This document shows positions 17,137 to 26,800 of a stretch of DNA of 64,000 nt, one piece after another. The notes under the pieces are model-generated. The model worked only from the letters and a program-made list of their open reading frames with translations. It made no database searches and had not been told where the DNA came from. The DNA lies in the NCBI RefSeq assembly GCF_014268455.2, contig NZ_CP077085.1, positions 2,268,501-2,332,500 on the forward strand, read 5' to 3'. Source of the stretch: Pseudomonas shahriarae. Lineage in GTDB: Bacteria > Pseudomonadota > Gammaproteobacteria > Pseudomonadales > Pseudomonadaceae. The position numbers were made by a program, and so were the translations under genes. Positions within the stretch are counted from its first letter, which is position 1, and every line of letters starts with the position of its first letter.

Positions 17137-17934
17137 ATGTTTTCGCCATTGCGGCTGGCTGCAGGATTAACAGTATTGGCAATGGGCACCTTGTGGCAGG
17201 CGCAGGTTTCGGCGGCCCAATTGGTACGGGTCGGTGCTGCGCATTTTCCACCGTATACGGTGCGCCCGGAGCAGGGCGCCGACAGCGGGCTGCTCCCGCA
17301 ATTGCTGGAAGCGCTGAACCGTGCGCAGCGCGAGTACCAGTTTGTGCTGGTACCCACCTCCATTCCCCGGCGTTTTCGTGATTTCCAGCAGGGCCGGATC
17401 GATATGGCCATCTTCGAGAACCCGCAGTGGGGTTGGCAGGATATCCCCCATGCCAGTGTCGACATGGGCCTGGAGGACGCCGAGATATTCGTTGCCCAGC
17501 GCCAGACCGATCGCGGCCAGGGCTATTTCACCGATCTGACGGGCAAGCGCCTGGCGGTGTTCAGCGGTTATCACTACGCCTTCGCCAACTTCAACCCCGA
17601 CCCCAAGGCCATGGCCGCGCAGTTCAACGCCACCTTGACCTATTCCCATGACAGCAACTTGCTGATGGTGACCCGTGGCCGCGCGGATATCGCCCTGGTC
17701 ACACGTTCTTACCTCAGTGACTTTATGGTGCGCAATGCCGACACCGCCGGGCAGTTCCTGGTGTCGGAGCGCATTGATCAGGTGTACCACCACTACGCCT
17801 TGCTGCGGCCCAAGGCGGCGATCAGCGGCCCGGCGTTTGCCGCATTGCTCAAGGATCTGCGCGACAGCGGCGAGCTGTTGAAGATCTTCGAACCGTACCG
17901 CATTGATGTGCTGCCGGTAGCTGACGCGCCCTGA
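17137..17934 (+). CDS. Periplasmic substrate-binding protein (SBP family 3)
   Basis: This is a 265-residue family-3 binding protein with a signal peptide (hydrophobic residues about 5-22, cleavage near SAA) and the VRVGAAHFPPYTV start of the mature fold. No ABC permease or ATPase lies next to it, so it may be an orphan receptor for amino acids or a degenerate member. The ATG at 17137 is preferred to an upstream TTG because it puts the positive charge directly before the hydrophobic core; the ribosome-binding site is weak for both. It lies just upstream of pvdY but ends before the PvdS box, so it is not evidently part of that regulon. Confidence 0.8.
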   Translation: MFSPLRLAAGLTVLAMGTLWQAQVSAAQLVRVGAAHFPPYTVRPEQGADSGLLPQLLEALNRAQREYQFVLVPTSIPRRFRDFQQGRIDMAIFENPQWGWQDIPHASVDMGLEDAEIFVAQRQTDRGQGYFTDLTGKRLAVFSGYHYAFANFNPDPKAMAAQFNATLTYSHDSNLLMVTRGRADIALVTRSYLSDFMVRNADTAGQFLVSERIDQVYHHYALLRPKAAISGPAFAALLKDLRDSGELLKIFEPYRIDVLPVADAP

Positions 17935-17951
17935 TCCGGGCAACGCCCGCT

Positions 17952-17975
17952 TAAATTTTTGCTGCTGGTTCACGT
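17952..17975 (+). promoter_or_regulatory. PvdS-dependent (iron starvation) promoter of pvdY
   Basis: TAAAT at 17952-17956, 16-nt spacer, CGT at 17973-17975, matching the PvdS consensus TAAAT-N16/17-CGT. It lies 40 bp before the pvdY start. Confidence 0.75.
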
Positions 17976-18015
17976 CACTTCGTCTAACTGTCGACGATTA
18001 TCGTGAGCCCCCTCC

Positions 18016-19029
18016 ATGCCCAATCCCCAAGACTTGTCAGTCCTGCCACTCCCGGCAGGGCCTGCCCTTAACGCAGACGAAAGCGATGGCCGCCTGACCC
18101 TGACTCTCGCAGGCCAGCCGCTGGTGCGCCTGCGCCTGGCGCGCGGCGAAGAGCTGCACCTGCAGTTGCAAAGCCCCGGTGAGGTGCCGTCGGTGCAGGC
18201 CTTGTGGGCCGCCTGTTACTGGCTGTTTGCCCGGGAGCCTGAGCGCCAGCAACTGGCCTGGCACCTCGAATACGCCCCTGACGAGGCCCTGCGCAGCGGC
18301 CTGCTGCTGGCCACGGATGTGGCAGGGCAGTTCCGTTGCGAGCGCACTCTGTTCTGGCAATTGCCACAGCCGTGGTTGGGCCAGCCGGTGAGTGGCGCTT
18401 ATCCGCAGCAAATGATCCTCAGCAATGGCAAGCGCCATCCGGTGCGTGCGCCCAAACCGTGCGGCGAAGTCTACCGACGTTTCGACGCGCGCCTGGGCGC
18501 GTGGATTTCACTGCGTACGCTGGAGATCGACGTGGACCTGGCCCGCTTCAATCGCTGGCAGAACAGCGCGCGGGTCGCCAGTTTCTGGCAGGAAAGCGGC
18601 AGCCTGGAGCAGCATCGGGACTATCTGGAGAAGCTTGCAGCTGACCCACATGCCTTGACGCTGATCGGCTGTTTCGACGATGAGCCGTTTGCCTATTTCG
18701 AGGCGTATTGGGCCAGGGAGGATCGCATTGCGCCGTTCTATGAGGTGGACGATTACGATCGGGGCATCCATATGCTGGTGGGGGAGGAGCACCACCGCGG
18801 GCCGCACAAGGTGGCCAGTTGGCTGTCGGCGCTGGTGCACTACCTGTTTCTCGACGACCCGCGCACCCAGCGGGTGGTGGCGGAGCCCAGGGCCGACAAC
18901 GCGAAGATGATTGGGTATATGCAGAACCAGTGTTTCCACTGCGAGAAGGAGTTCGATTTCCCCCACAAGCGCGCGGCGCTGATGATGCTGGGGCGGGAGC
19001 GGTTTTTTGAGCGGTGTGGGTTGGCCTGA
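18016..19029 (+). CDS. pvdY: Hydroxyornithine N-acetyltransferase-like pyoverdine protein PvdY
   Basis: This 337-residue protein ends in an IucB/GNAT-type acetyltransferase domain (about residues 150-335: LIGCFDDEPFAYFEAYWA, DDYDRGIHMLVGEEHHRGPHK, the VAEPRADNAKMIGYMQNQCFHCEKEFDFPHKRAALMML stretch). Such enzymes acylate hydroxylated side-chain amines of siderophores; here the likely substrate is N5-hydroxyornithine of the pyoverdine peptide. It lies beside pvdS in several fluorescent pseudomonads. A PvdS-type promoter precedes it. The specific acyl group is not deducible. Start chosen at the first ATG; the ribosome-binding site is weak. Confidence 0.75.
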   Translation: MPNPQDLSVLPLPAGPALNADESDGRLTLTLAGQPLVRLRLARGEELHLQLQSPGEVPSVQALWAACYWLFAREPERQQLAWHLEYAPDEALRSGLLLATDVAGQFRCERTLFWQLPQPWLGQPVSGAYPQQMILSNGKRHPVRAPKPCGEVYRRFDARLGAWISLRTLEIDVDLARFNRWQNSARVASFWQESGSLEQHRDYLEKLAADPHALTLIGCFDDEPFAYFEAYWAREDRIAPFYEVDDYDRGIHMLVGEEHHRGPHKVASWLSALVHYLFLDDPRTQRVVAEPRADNAKMIGYMQNQCFHCEKEFDFPHKRAALMMLGRERFFERCGLA

Positions 19030-19062
19030 GACCTTGGGGGTAATGAAGATCAACTGTGGGGG

Positions 19063-19160
19063 CTTGTGTGGGAGCGGGCTTGCCCGCGATAGCGGTGTGT
19101 CAGCCACTGGATTGACTGGCTGATCCAATGCCATTGCGGGCAAGCCCGCTGCCATACAAG
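19063..19160. repeat. REPIN between pvdY and pvdS
   Basis: Two inverted REP copies (GAGCGGGCTTGCCCGCG and its mirror GCGGGCAAGCCCGC) flank a short loop region. The element lies between the convergent ends of pvdY and pvdS and could act as a transcript-end hairpin for both. Confidence 0.85.
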
Positions 19161-19188
19161 CTCATGCCTCATTGCAATGGCGTGGTGG

Positions 19189-19740
19189 TCAGACCCGTCG
19201 GGCAAACGTATCGCTATGGGTCCCCGAAACCTTACGGCAGTGCACCAACGCATCACGGATCATAAAGTTGACCAGCGTTGGCGACACCCCCAGTTCCTTG
19301 GCGATGTCCTTTTGCGGCACGCCATGCAGACGGTACATCTCGAACGCGTAGCGCGTGCGCTGGGGCAACTCTGTCAGGGCGTCGGCGATGTTTTCCAGGG
19401 TGGAAAAATTGATGTGCGAGGTTTCCGGTGAAGCGCCATGAATAACCACATTCAAGCCTTCCTCTTCCGTCCCGGAGTACTTCAGTTCCAGGGCCTGTTT
19501 ACGGTAGTGGTCGATAGCCAGGTTACGCACGATCTGGAACAGGTAGCTCAGTTGAGCCTTGAACGATGAGGTGATCTGCGGGGCCGATTGCAGTCTGAAG
19601 TAGGCGTCCTGCACCACGTCTTCGGCACGGGAACGGCAGCCGGTAATGCGCGCCGCGATCTTGACCAGGATCAGTCGATTATCGACAAACGCCTGGAGTA
19701 ACGGTGAATCGCACCTGCTTGTGGATACTTGTTCCGTCAT
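19189..19740 (-). CDS. pvdS: ECF iron-starvation sigma factor PvdS
   Basis: PvdS directs RNA polymerase to pyoverdine genes and is held by the FpvR anti-sigma factor. The 183-residue protein shows region 2 (AARITGCRSRAEDVVQDAYFRLQ, SYLFQIVRNLAIDHYRKQ) and region 4 (LPQRTRYAFEMYRLHGVPQKDIAKELGVSPTLVNFMI), nearly the same as the P. aeruginosa protein from memory. The start at 19740 has AAGGTGA upstream; an extra 13 in-frame codons upstream are not needed. A Fur box lies about 80 bp upstream on the same strand. Confidence 0.96.
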   Translation of the reverse strand: MTEQVSTSRCDSPLLQAFVDNRLILVKIAARITGCRSRAEDVVQDAYFRLQSAPQITSSFKAQLSYLFQIVRNLAIDHYRKQALELKYSGTEEEGLNVVIHGASPETSHINFSTLENIADALTELPQRTRYAFEMYRLHGVPQKDIAKELGVSPTLVNFMIRDALVHCRKVSGTHSDTFARRV

Positions 19741-19818
19741 GGAAATCACCTTGCTGCAAATATGGTTAGTGGAGGGCATCCCTGCTGAGGCCTCCTACAC
19801 ATCGGGCAACAAATTATG

Positions 19819-19837
19819 CTTAATGATAATGATTGTC
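19819..19837 (-). promoter_or_regulatory. Fur box upstream of pvdS
   Basis: The minus-strand 19-mer GACAATCATTATCATTAAG matches GATAATGATAATCATTATC at 14 of 19 positions and stands 79 bp before pvdS. It explains iron repression of the whole regulon through pvdS. Confidence 0.75.
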
Positions 19838-19918
19838 AAATGAGAAGTGGAACTAATCTTATACCGAAAGACAAACTGTGAGGCGCTTCTCTTTGTGTGC
19901 CGGCCCTGGCAGGCAGAC

Positions 19919-19942
19919 TAATTATTTTGCCGGGCCATCCGT
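19919..19942 (+). promoter_or_regulatory. PvdS-type promoter of pvdG-pvdL
   Basis: TAATT at 19919-19923, 16-nt spacer, CGT at 19940-19942: one mismatch from TAAAT. It stands 110 bp before pvdG and 61 bp before a small upstream reading frame. Confidence 0.65.
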
Positions 19943-20003
19943 TCTCATTGGTGACAGGCCAGCCAACACGCCGGCCATGGATTTGCACCCGGAGGAGGAC
20001 GAC

Positions 20004-20051
20004 ATGCGTTTCTATCGCGAGAACCCAGCGATCCAGGCAGGGGTGGTCTGA
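20004..20051 (+). CDS. Putative 15-codon leader peptide coupled to pvdG
   Basis: An ATG at 20004 with a strong Shine-Dalgarno (GGAGGAG, 6 nt before) opens a 15-codon frame, [15 protein letters not shown], whose TGA ends one base before the pvdG ATG (TGAGATG). An in-frame ATG at 19976 would give 24 codons. pvdG itself has no comparable ribosome-binding site, so this frame may feed ribosomes to pvdG by termination-reinitiation. No homology is known to me. Confidence 0.45.
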   Translation: MRFYRENPAIQAGVV

Positions 20052-20052
20052 G

Positions 20053-20811
20053 ATGAGCACGTCGACCCGCTTGCGCCTGTTTTGCCTGCCCTATTCGGGC
20101 GCCAGCGCCATGTTCTACAGCCGCTGGCGTCGGGCACTGCCGGAGTGGTTGCAAGTGCGCCCGCTGGAGTTGCCGGGGCGTGGCATGCGCATGGACGAGC
20201 CCTTGCAGCGCGATATCAAGGTGCTTGCCGCGCAGTTGGCGGATGAGATCAGCGCCGAACTCGACGGCCCTTACGCCCTGTTTGGCCATAGCCTGGGCGG
20301 TTTGCTGGCTTTCGAGCTGGCCCATGCCCTGCGTGAACGCGGGCTGCCTGAACCGCTGGCGCTGTTTGCTTCGGCCACCGCCGGCCCGGCGCGACGGGAT
20401 GTCAGCGAATACGCCATTGAAAAAGACGACACCCAACTGATCGAGCGCCTGCGCAAGCTCAAGGGCACGCCCGAAGACGCGTTGACCAACCGCGAATTGA
20501 TGCAATTGACGCTGCCGATCCTGCGCGCCGACTTCCTGTTGTGCGGCAGTTTCCAGTATGGCGAGCGCGAGCCGTTGTCGATGCCGATCCATGTGTTTGG
20601 CGGCAAGCAGGATGACGTGCGCGCCGACGAGTTACTCGACTGGCAGGAAGACACCGCCAGTGGTTTCTCCCTGGACATGTTCGAGGGGCACCATTTCTTT
20701 CTGGTGCAACAGGAAAGCTCACTGTTGCGCTGCCTGCGCCGCTACGCCGACGAACACTTGACCCGCTGGCGCCATAGCGCTGCACGGCGGGCGGCCCTGG
20801 CGACCGGCTGA
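20053..20811 (+). CDS. pvdG: Pyoverdine type II thioesterase PvdG
   Basis: This 252-residue alpha/beta hydrolase is the editing thioesterase of pyoverdine synthesis, removing wrong or stalled acyl groups from synthetase carrier domains. The nucleophile is Ser80 in FGHSLGG, and a catalytic His lies in FEGHHFFL near the C-terminus. The [12 protein letters not shown]-terminus is typical of RedJ/GrsT-type enzymes. It is 70 bp upstream of pvdL and most likely cotranscribed from the PvdS-type promoter at 19919-19942. Confidence 0.93.
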   Translation: MSTSTRLRLFCLPYSGASAMFYSRWRRALPEWLQVRPLELPGRGMRMDEPLQRDIKVLAAQLADEISAELDGPYALFGHSLGGLLAFELAHALRERGLPEPLALFASATAGPARRDVSEYAIEKDDTQLIERLRKLKGTPEDALTNRELMQLTLPILRADFLLCGSFQYGEREPLSMPIHVFGGKQDDVRADELLDWQEDTASGFSLDMFEGHHFFLVQQESSLLRCLRRYADEHLTRWRHSAARRAALATG

Positions 20812-20881
20812 ACACGCCGCCGCGCGCCCATGCCCTCTATCCCCGATTTCCCCGTAAGCCGATTTCAGGCAGGAACCCCTC

Positions 20882-23800
20882 ATGATGGACGCCTTCGAAC
20901 TTCCCCGCACCCTGGTCCAGTCTCTCCAGCGCCGCGCCGCGCAGACCCCGGACCAGGTGGCCCTGCGCTTTCTGGCTGAGTCTGCCGCCGAGACCGTGGT
21001 GCTCAGCTACCGTGACCTGGACCTGCGCGCCCGCACCATCGCTGCCGCCTTGCAGGCCTCGGCCGGGCTAGGTGAGCGTGCGGTGCTGCTGTTCCCCAGC
21101 GGCCCGGATTATGTCGCGGCGTTCTTTGGCTGCCTGTACGCGGGGGTGATCGCGGTGCCGGCCTATCCGCCGGAGTCTACTCGCCGGCATCACCAGGAGC
21201 GGTTGCTGTCGATCATCGCCGATGCCGAGCCCAAGCTGTTGCTGACCAGCAGTGGTTTGCGCGACGCCCTGGGGCAGATCGAGCAAGCGCCGCCCTTGCT
21301 CTGTGTGGATGAACTGCACAGCGAAATCGCCGCCGGCTGGGTCGCGCCAAACCTGCAGGACGACGATATCGCCTTCCTGCAATACACCTCCGGCTCCACC
21401 GCCTTGCCCAAAGGTGTGCAAGTCAGCCACGGCAACCTGGTGGCTAACGAATTGCTGATCCGTCGCGGCTTTGGCATCGACCTCAACCCCGATGACGTGA
21501 TTGTCAGCTGGCTGCCGCTGTACCACGACATGGGTTTGATCGGCGGCCTGTTGCAACCGATCTTCAGCGGCGTGCCCTGCGTGTTGATGTCGCCAGCGTA
21601 CTTCCTTGGCCGCCCGTTGCGCTGGCTGGAAGCGATCAGCCAATACCGCGGAACCATCAGCGGTGGCCCGGACTTCGCCTACCGCCTGTGCAGCGAGCGG
21701 GTCAGCGACTCGGCCCTTGAGCGCCTGGACCTGAGCCATTGGCGCGTGGCCTATTCCGGTTCCGAGCCGATCCGTCTCGACACCCTGGAGCGCTTCGCCG
21801 AGAAGTTCGCCCCGTGCGGTTTTACCCCGAACAACTTCTTCGCCTCCTATGGCTTGGCCGAAGCGACCCTGTTTGTCGCCGGCGGCACCCGTGGCCAGGG
21901 CATCCCGGCGTTGCGCCTGGACGAACAGGCGCTGGCCGCCAACCGTGCCGAACCAGGGCAGGGCACCGCGATCATGAGCTGTGGCACGAGCCAGCCCGAG
22001 CACGCGGTGCTGATCGTCGAGCCGCAGACTCTCGCCGAGCTGGACGACAACTGCGTCGGCGAGATCTGGGCCACCGGCCCGAGCATTGCCCACGGCTACT
22101 GGCGCAACCCCGAAGCCACCGCCAAGACGTTTGTACAGCACGCCGGTCGCACCTGGTTGCGCACCGGTGACCTGGGCTTTATCCGCGACGGCGAGGTGTT
22201 TATCACCGGGCGCCTGAAAGACCTGCTGATCGTGCGCGGGCACAACCTGTACCCGCAGGACATCGAGCAAACCGTCGAGCGCGAAGTGGAAGTGGTGCGC
22301 AAGGGGCGTGTCGCGGCATTTGCGGTGAATGACCAGGGCCTGGAAGGCATCGGCATCGCCGCAGAAATCAGCCGCAGCGTGCAGAAAATCCTGCCGCCGG
22401 AAGCCCTGATCAAAGCCATTCGCCAGGCAGTGGCCGAGGCCTATCAAGAAGCGCCCTGCGTGGTGGTGCTGCTCAACCCCGGCGCGTTGCCGAAAACCTC
22501 CAGTGGCAAGGTCCAGCGTTCGGCCTGCCGCACCCGCCTGGCCGATGGCAGCCTCGACAGCTACGCGCAGTTCCCCGATCAGCGCGCGCAGGCGGGCGAT
22601 GGGGCACTGGCGTCAGACCTGCAACAGCAGATCGCCGCGATCTGGTGCGAACAGTTGCAGGTGGCGCAAGTGGCTGGCGATGATCACTTCTTCTTGCTCG
22701 GCGGCAACTCCATCAGCGCCACCCAAGTGGTTGCCCGCCTGCGCGAAACCCTGGGCCTGGAACTCAATCTGCGCCTGCTGTTCGAGGCGCCGGTGCTGGC
22801 CGAATTCGCCGCCAGTGTCGGCCAATTGCAGGCGGACGGGGGCGTGGCCCAGGGCGCAATCAGCGCTTTGTCACGCCAGCAGGATATGCCGCAATCCCTG
22901 GCGCAAAATCGCCTGTGGATCACCTGGCAACTGGACCCGCAGAGCAGTGCCTACACCATCCCCGGTGCCCTGCGCCTGCGCGGCGAGCTGGATGAAGACG
23001 CGCTGCACGCAAGCTTCGCGCAACTGATCCAGCGCCACGAAGCGCTGCGTACGCGGTTCTATGAGCGCGACGGCCAGGGCTACCAGCGCGTGGATGCACA
23101 GCGTGAGTTTGCCGTGCAAGTCATCGACCTGCGCGACCTGCCGCTGGCCGAGCGTGAAGCCCGCGCCGCGCAGATCCGCGAGGACGAGGCACGCACCCAG
23201 TTCGATCTGGAGCAAGGCCCGTTGTTGTGGGTCACGCTGTTGCGCCTGGACGATGAAGATCACCAGTTGCTGGTGACCCTGCACCACATCATCGCCGATG
23301 GCTGGTCGCTGACTGTATTGATCGACGAGTTCTCGCGCCTCTACGCTGCTGCGTCCCAGGGCCAGCGCCTCGAGTTGCCGGCCCTGGCTGTACAGTACGC
23401 CGACTACGGCAGTTGGCAGCGCCAATGGCTGGCCGCAGGCGAGGGCCAGCGCCAGTTGGCCTACTGGCAGCAGCAACTGGGTGACGAACATCCCATCTTG
23501 AGCCTGGCCACCGACCACCCGCGCTCGGCCCAGCAACGGCGCAGCGCTTCACGCTACAGCGTGCGCCTGGACGCCAGCCTGGGCGAAGCGATCCGCCAGA
23601 CCGCCCAAGCGCACCAGGCCACGCCGTTCATGCTGTTGCTGGCGGCGTTCCAGAGCCTGCTGTACCGCTACAGCGGCCAGCGCGATATCCGCATCGGTGT
23701 GCCCAACGCCAACCGTACACGCCACGAAACCCAGGGCCTGATCGGCTTCTTTATCAATACCCTGGTGATGCGCGCCGAGGTGGATGCGCGCCTGCCCTTC

Positions 23801-26800
23801 AGCGAGCTGCTGGCGGCGACGCGCCTGGCCGCCACCGAGGCCCAGGCCCATCAGGACTTACCCTTCGAACAGCTGCTGGAAGCCTTCCCCCAAGCCCGGG
23901 AACAAGGCCTGTTCCAGGTCATGTTCAACCACCAGCAGCGTGACCTGAGTGCCTTGCGCCGCCTGCCGGGCCTGCTGGCCGAAGAGCTGCCGTGGCACAG
24001 CCGCGAAGCCAAGTTCGACCTGCAACTGCACAGCGAAGAAGACCGCAACGGGCGCCTGAGCCTGTCATTCGACTACGCTGACGAGCTGTTCGACGCCAGC
24101 ACCATCGCGCGCCTGGCCACGCATTTGATCAACCTGTTGCAAGCGGCCTGTGCGCAACCGCACCAAGCGGTGGGCGACCTTGCGCTGCTGCAGGCCGACG
24201 AGCACACCGAGCAATGCAACTGGAGCGAGGCCCCGTGCGCCCCGGCGCAGCGCCTGGTGCCGGAACAACTCAACCAACACAGCGACGAGCGCACCGCCCT
24301 GGTCTGGCAGGGCGCCAGCCTGACCTTCGCCCAACTGCACACCCAGGCCAACCGCCTGGCCCATTACCTGCGCGACAAAGGCGTCGGCCCGGACGTGTGC
24401 GTGGCGATTGCCGCCGAGCGTTCGCCGCAACTGCTGATCGGCTTACTGGCGATCCTCAAGGCCGGCGGCGCCTATGTGCCACTGGACCCGGACTATCCCG
24501 CCGACCGCCTGGCCTACATGCTGGCCGACAGTGGCGTGCAATTGTTGCTGACCCAGACCCATCTGCTGCAACAGCTGCCGGTGGCCGAGGGCGTTTCGGT
24601 GATCGCCATGGACAGCCTCAAGCTTGACAGCTGGCCGACCCAGGCGCCGGGCCTGCACTTGAATGCCGACAACCTCGCCTATGTGATTTACACCTCCGGC
24701 TCCACCGGCCAGCCCAAGGGCGTGGGTAATACCCATGGCGCCCTGGCCGAGCGCTTGCAGTGGATGCAGGCCACTTACCAGCTGGATGAAAGCGATGTGC
24801 TGATGCAAAAGGCACCGATCAGTTTTGACGTGTCGGTGTGGGAGTGTTTCTGGCCACTGATCAGCGGTTGCCGCCTGGTACTGGCCGGCCCCGGCGAGCA
24901 TCGCGACCCCCATCGCATTGCACAGTTGGTGCAGGAGCATGGCGTGACCACCCTGCATTTTGTGCCGCCGCTACTGCAGCTGTTTGTCGATGAACCGCTG
25001 GCGGCCGAATGCACCAGCCTGCGCCGGGTGTTTTCCGGGGGCGAAGCCTTGCCCGCCGAGTTGCGCAATCGGCTCCTCGCGCAATTGCCGGCGGTGCAGT
25101 TGCACAACCGTTATGGCCCGACCGAAACGGCAATCAACGTCACCCATTGGCACTGTCAGCGCACCGACGGCGAGCGCTCGCCGATTGGCCGGCCGTTGGG
25201 CAACGTGCTTTGCCGGGTGCTGGACGAGCAGTTCAACCTGCTGCCCGCAGGGGTGCCGGGTGAGCTGTGCATCGGCGGGATTGGCCTGGCCCGTGGTTAT
25301 CTGGGGCGTGCCGGGCTGACCGCCGAACGTTTTGTCGCCGACCCACTGGGCGCGGCGGGCGCCCGTTTGTACCGCACCGGCGACCGCGTGCGCTGGACGG
25401 CTGATGGCGTGCTGGAGTACCTCGGGCGCCTGGATCAGCAGGTCAAGCTGCGCGGGTTTCGGGTCGAGCCGGAAGAAATCCAGGCGCGGCTGCTGGCCCA
25501 GGAGGGCATCGCCCAGGCGCTGGTGTTGATTCGCGAGACCGCCGGCGGTGCGCAGTTGATCGGTTACTACACGGCCAGCGGCGAGCTGGATGAGCTGGAC
25601 GTGAAAGCCGCACTGGCCGCCGAGTTGCCGGAGTACATGGTGCCGGCGCAACTGATCCACCTCGACGTCATGCCCCTGAGCCCCAGCGGCAAAGTCGACC
25701 GCCGCGCCTTGCCGGAGCCGGTGTGGCAGGTGCGTGAGCATGTCGAGCCGCACACCGCCCTGGAACAGCAGATCGCCGCGATCTGGCGCACAGTGCTGGG
25801 CCTGCCGCGTGTCGGCCTGCGCGACGACTTCTTCGCCCTTGGCGGCCATTCACTGCTGGCCACGCAAATTATCTCCCGCACACGCCAGGCCTGTGATGTG
25901 GAGCTGCCCCTGCGTACCTTGTTCGAAGCCAGTGAGCTGGGCGCGTTTGCCGAACAGGTGCGCCTGATCCAGGCCAGCGGCCAACGCAACCAACAGAGCG
26001 CGATCGGCAAGGTGGATCGCCGCCAGCCGGTGCCGCTGTCCTATTCCCAGCAGCGCATGTGGTTCCTCTGGCAAATGGAGCCGGACAGCCCGGCCTATAA
26101 CGTCGGTGGCATGGCGCGCTTGCGCGGGGTGCTGGATGTGGGGCGTTTCGAGGCGGCGTTGCAAGCCTTGATCATGCGCCACGAAGCCCTGCGCACCACC
26201 TTCCCGAGTGTCGATGGTGTGGCCCGGCAGAACGTCGCCGCGCAAAGCAGCGTGCGCATGAACTGGCAGGATTTCTCGGCGTTTACCGAAGCCGAGCGCC
26301 AACTGCGCGTGCAGCAATTGGCCGACCAGGAAGCCCACCGCCCGTTCAACCTGGAAACCGGACCGTTGCTGCACGCCTGTCTGGTCAAGGCCGGCGAGCA
26401 GGAACACTACCTGGTGCTGACCCTGCACCACATCGTCACCGAAGGCTGGGCCATGGACATCTTTGCCCGTGAACTCAGCGCGCTGTACGAAGCCTTTATC
26501 GACGAGCGCGAATCGCCCCTGGAACCGTTGCCGGTGCAGTACCTGGACTACAGCGTGTGGCAGCGCCAATGGCTGGAGGCCGGTGAACGCCAGCGCCAGC
26601 TCGACTACTGGACCACGCAATTGGGCAACGAGCATCCGCTGCTGGAATTGCCCAGCGACCGGCCACGCCCGGCGGTGCAAAGTCATCAGGGCGAGCTGTA
26701 CCGTTTTGACCTTGGCGATGAACTCGCCGCCAAGGTGCGCGCCTTCAATGCCGAACATGGCCTGACCCTGTTCATGACCATGACTGCGACCCTGGCGACG

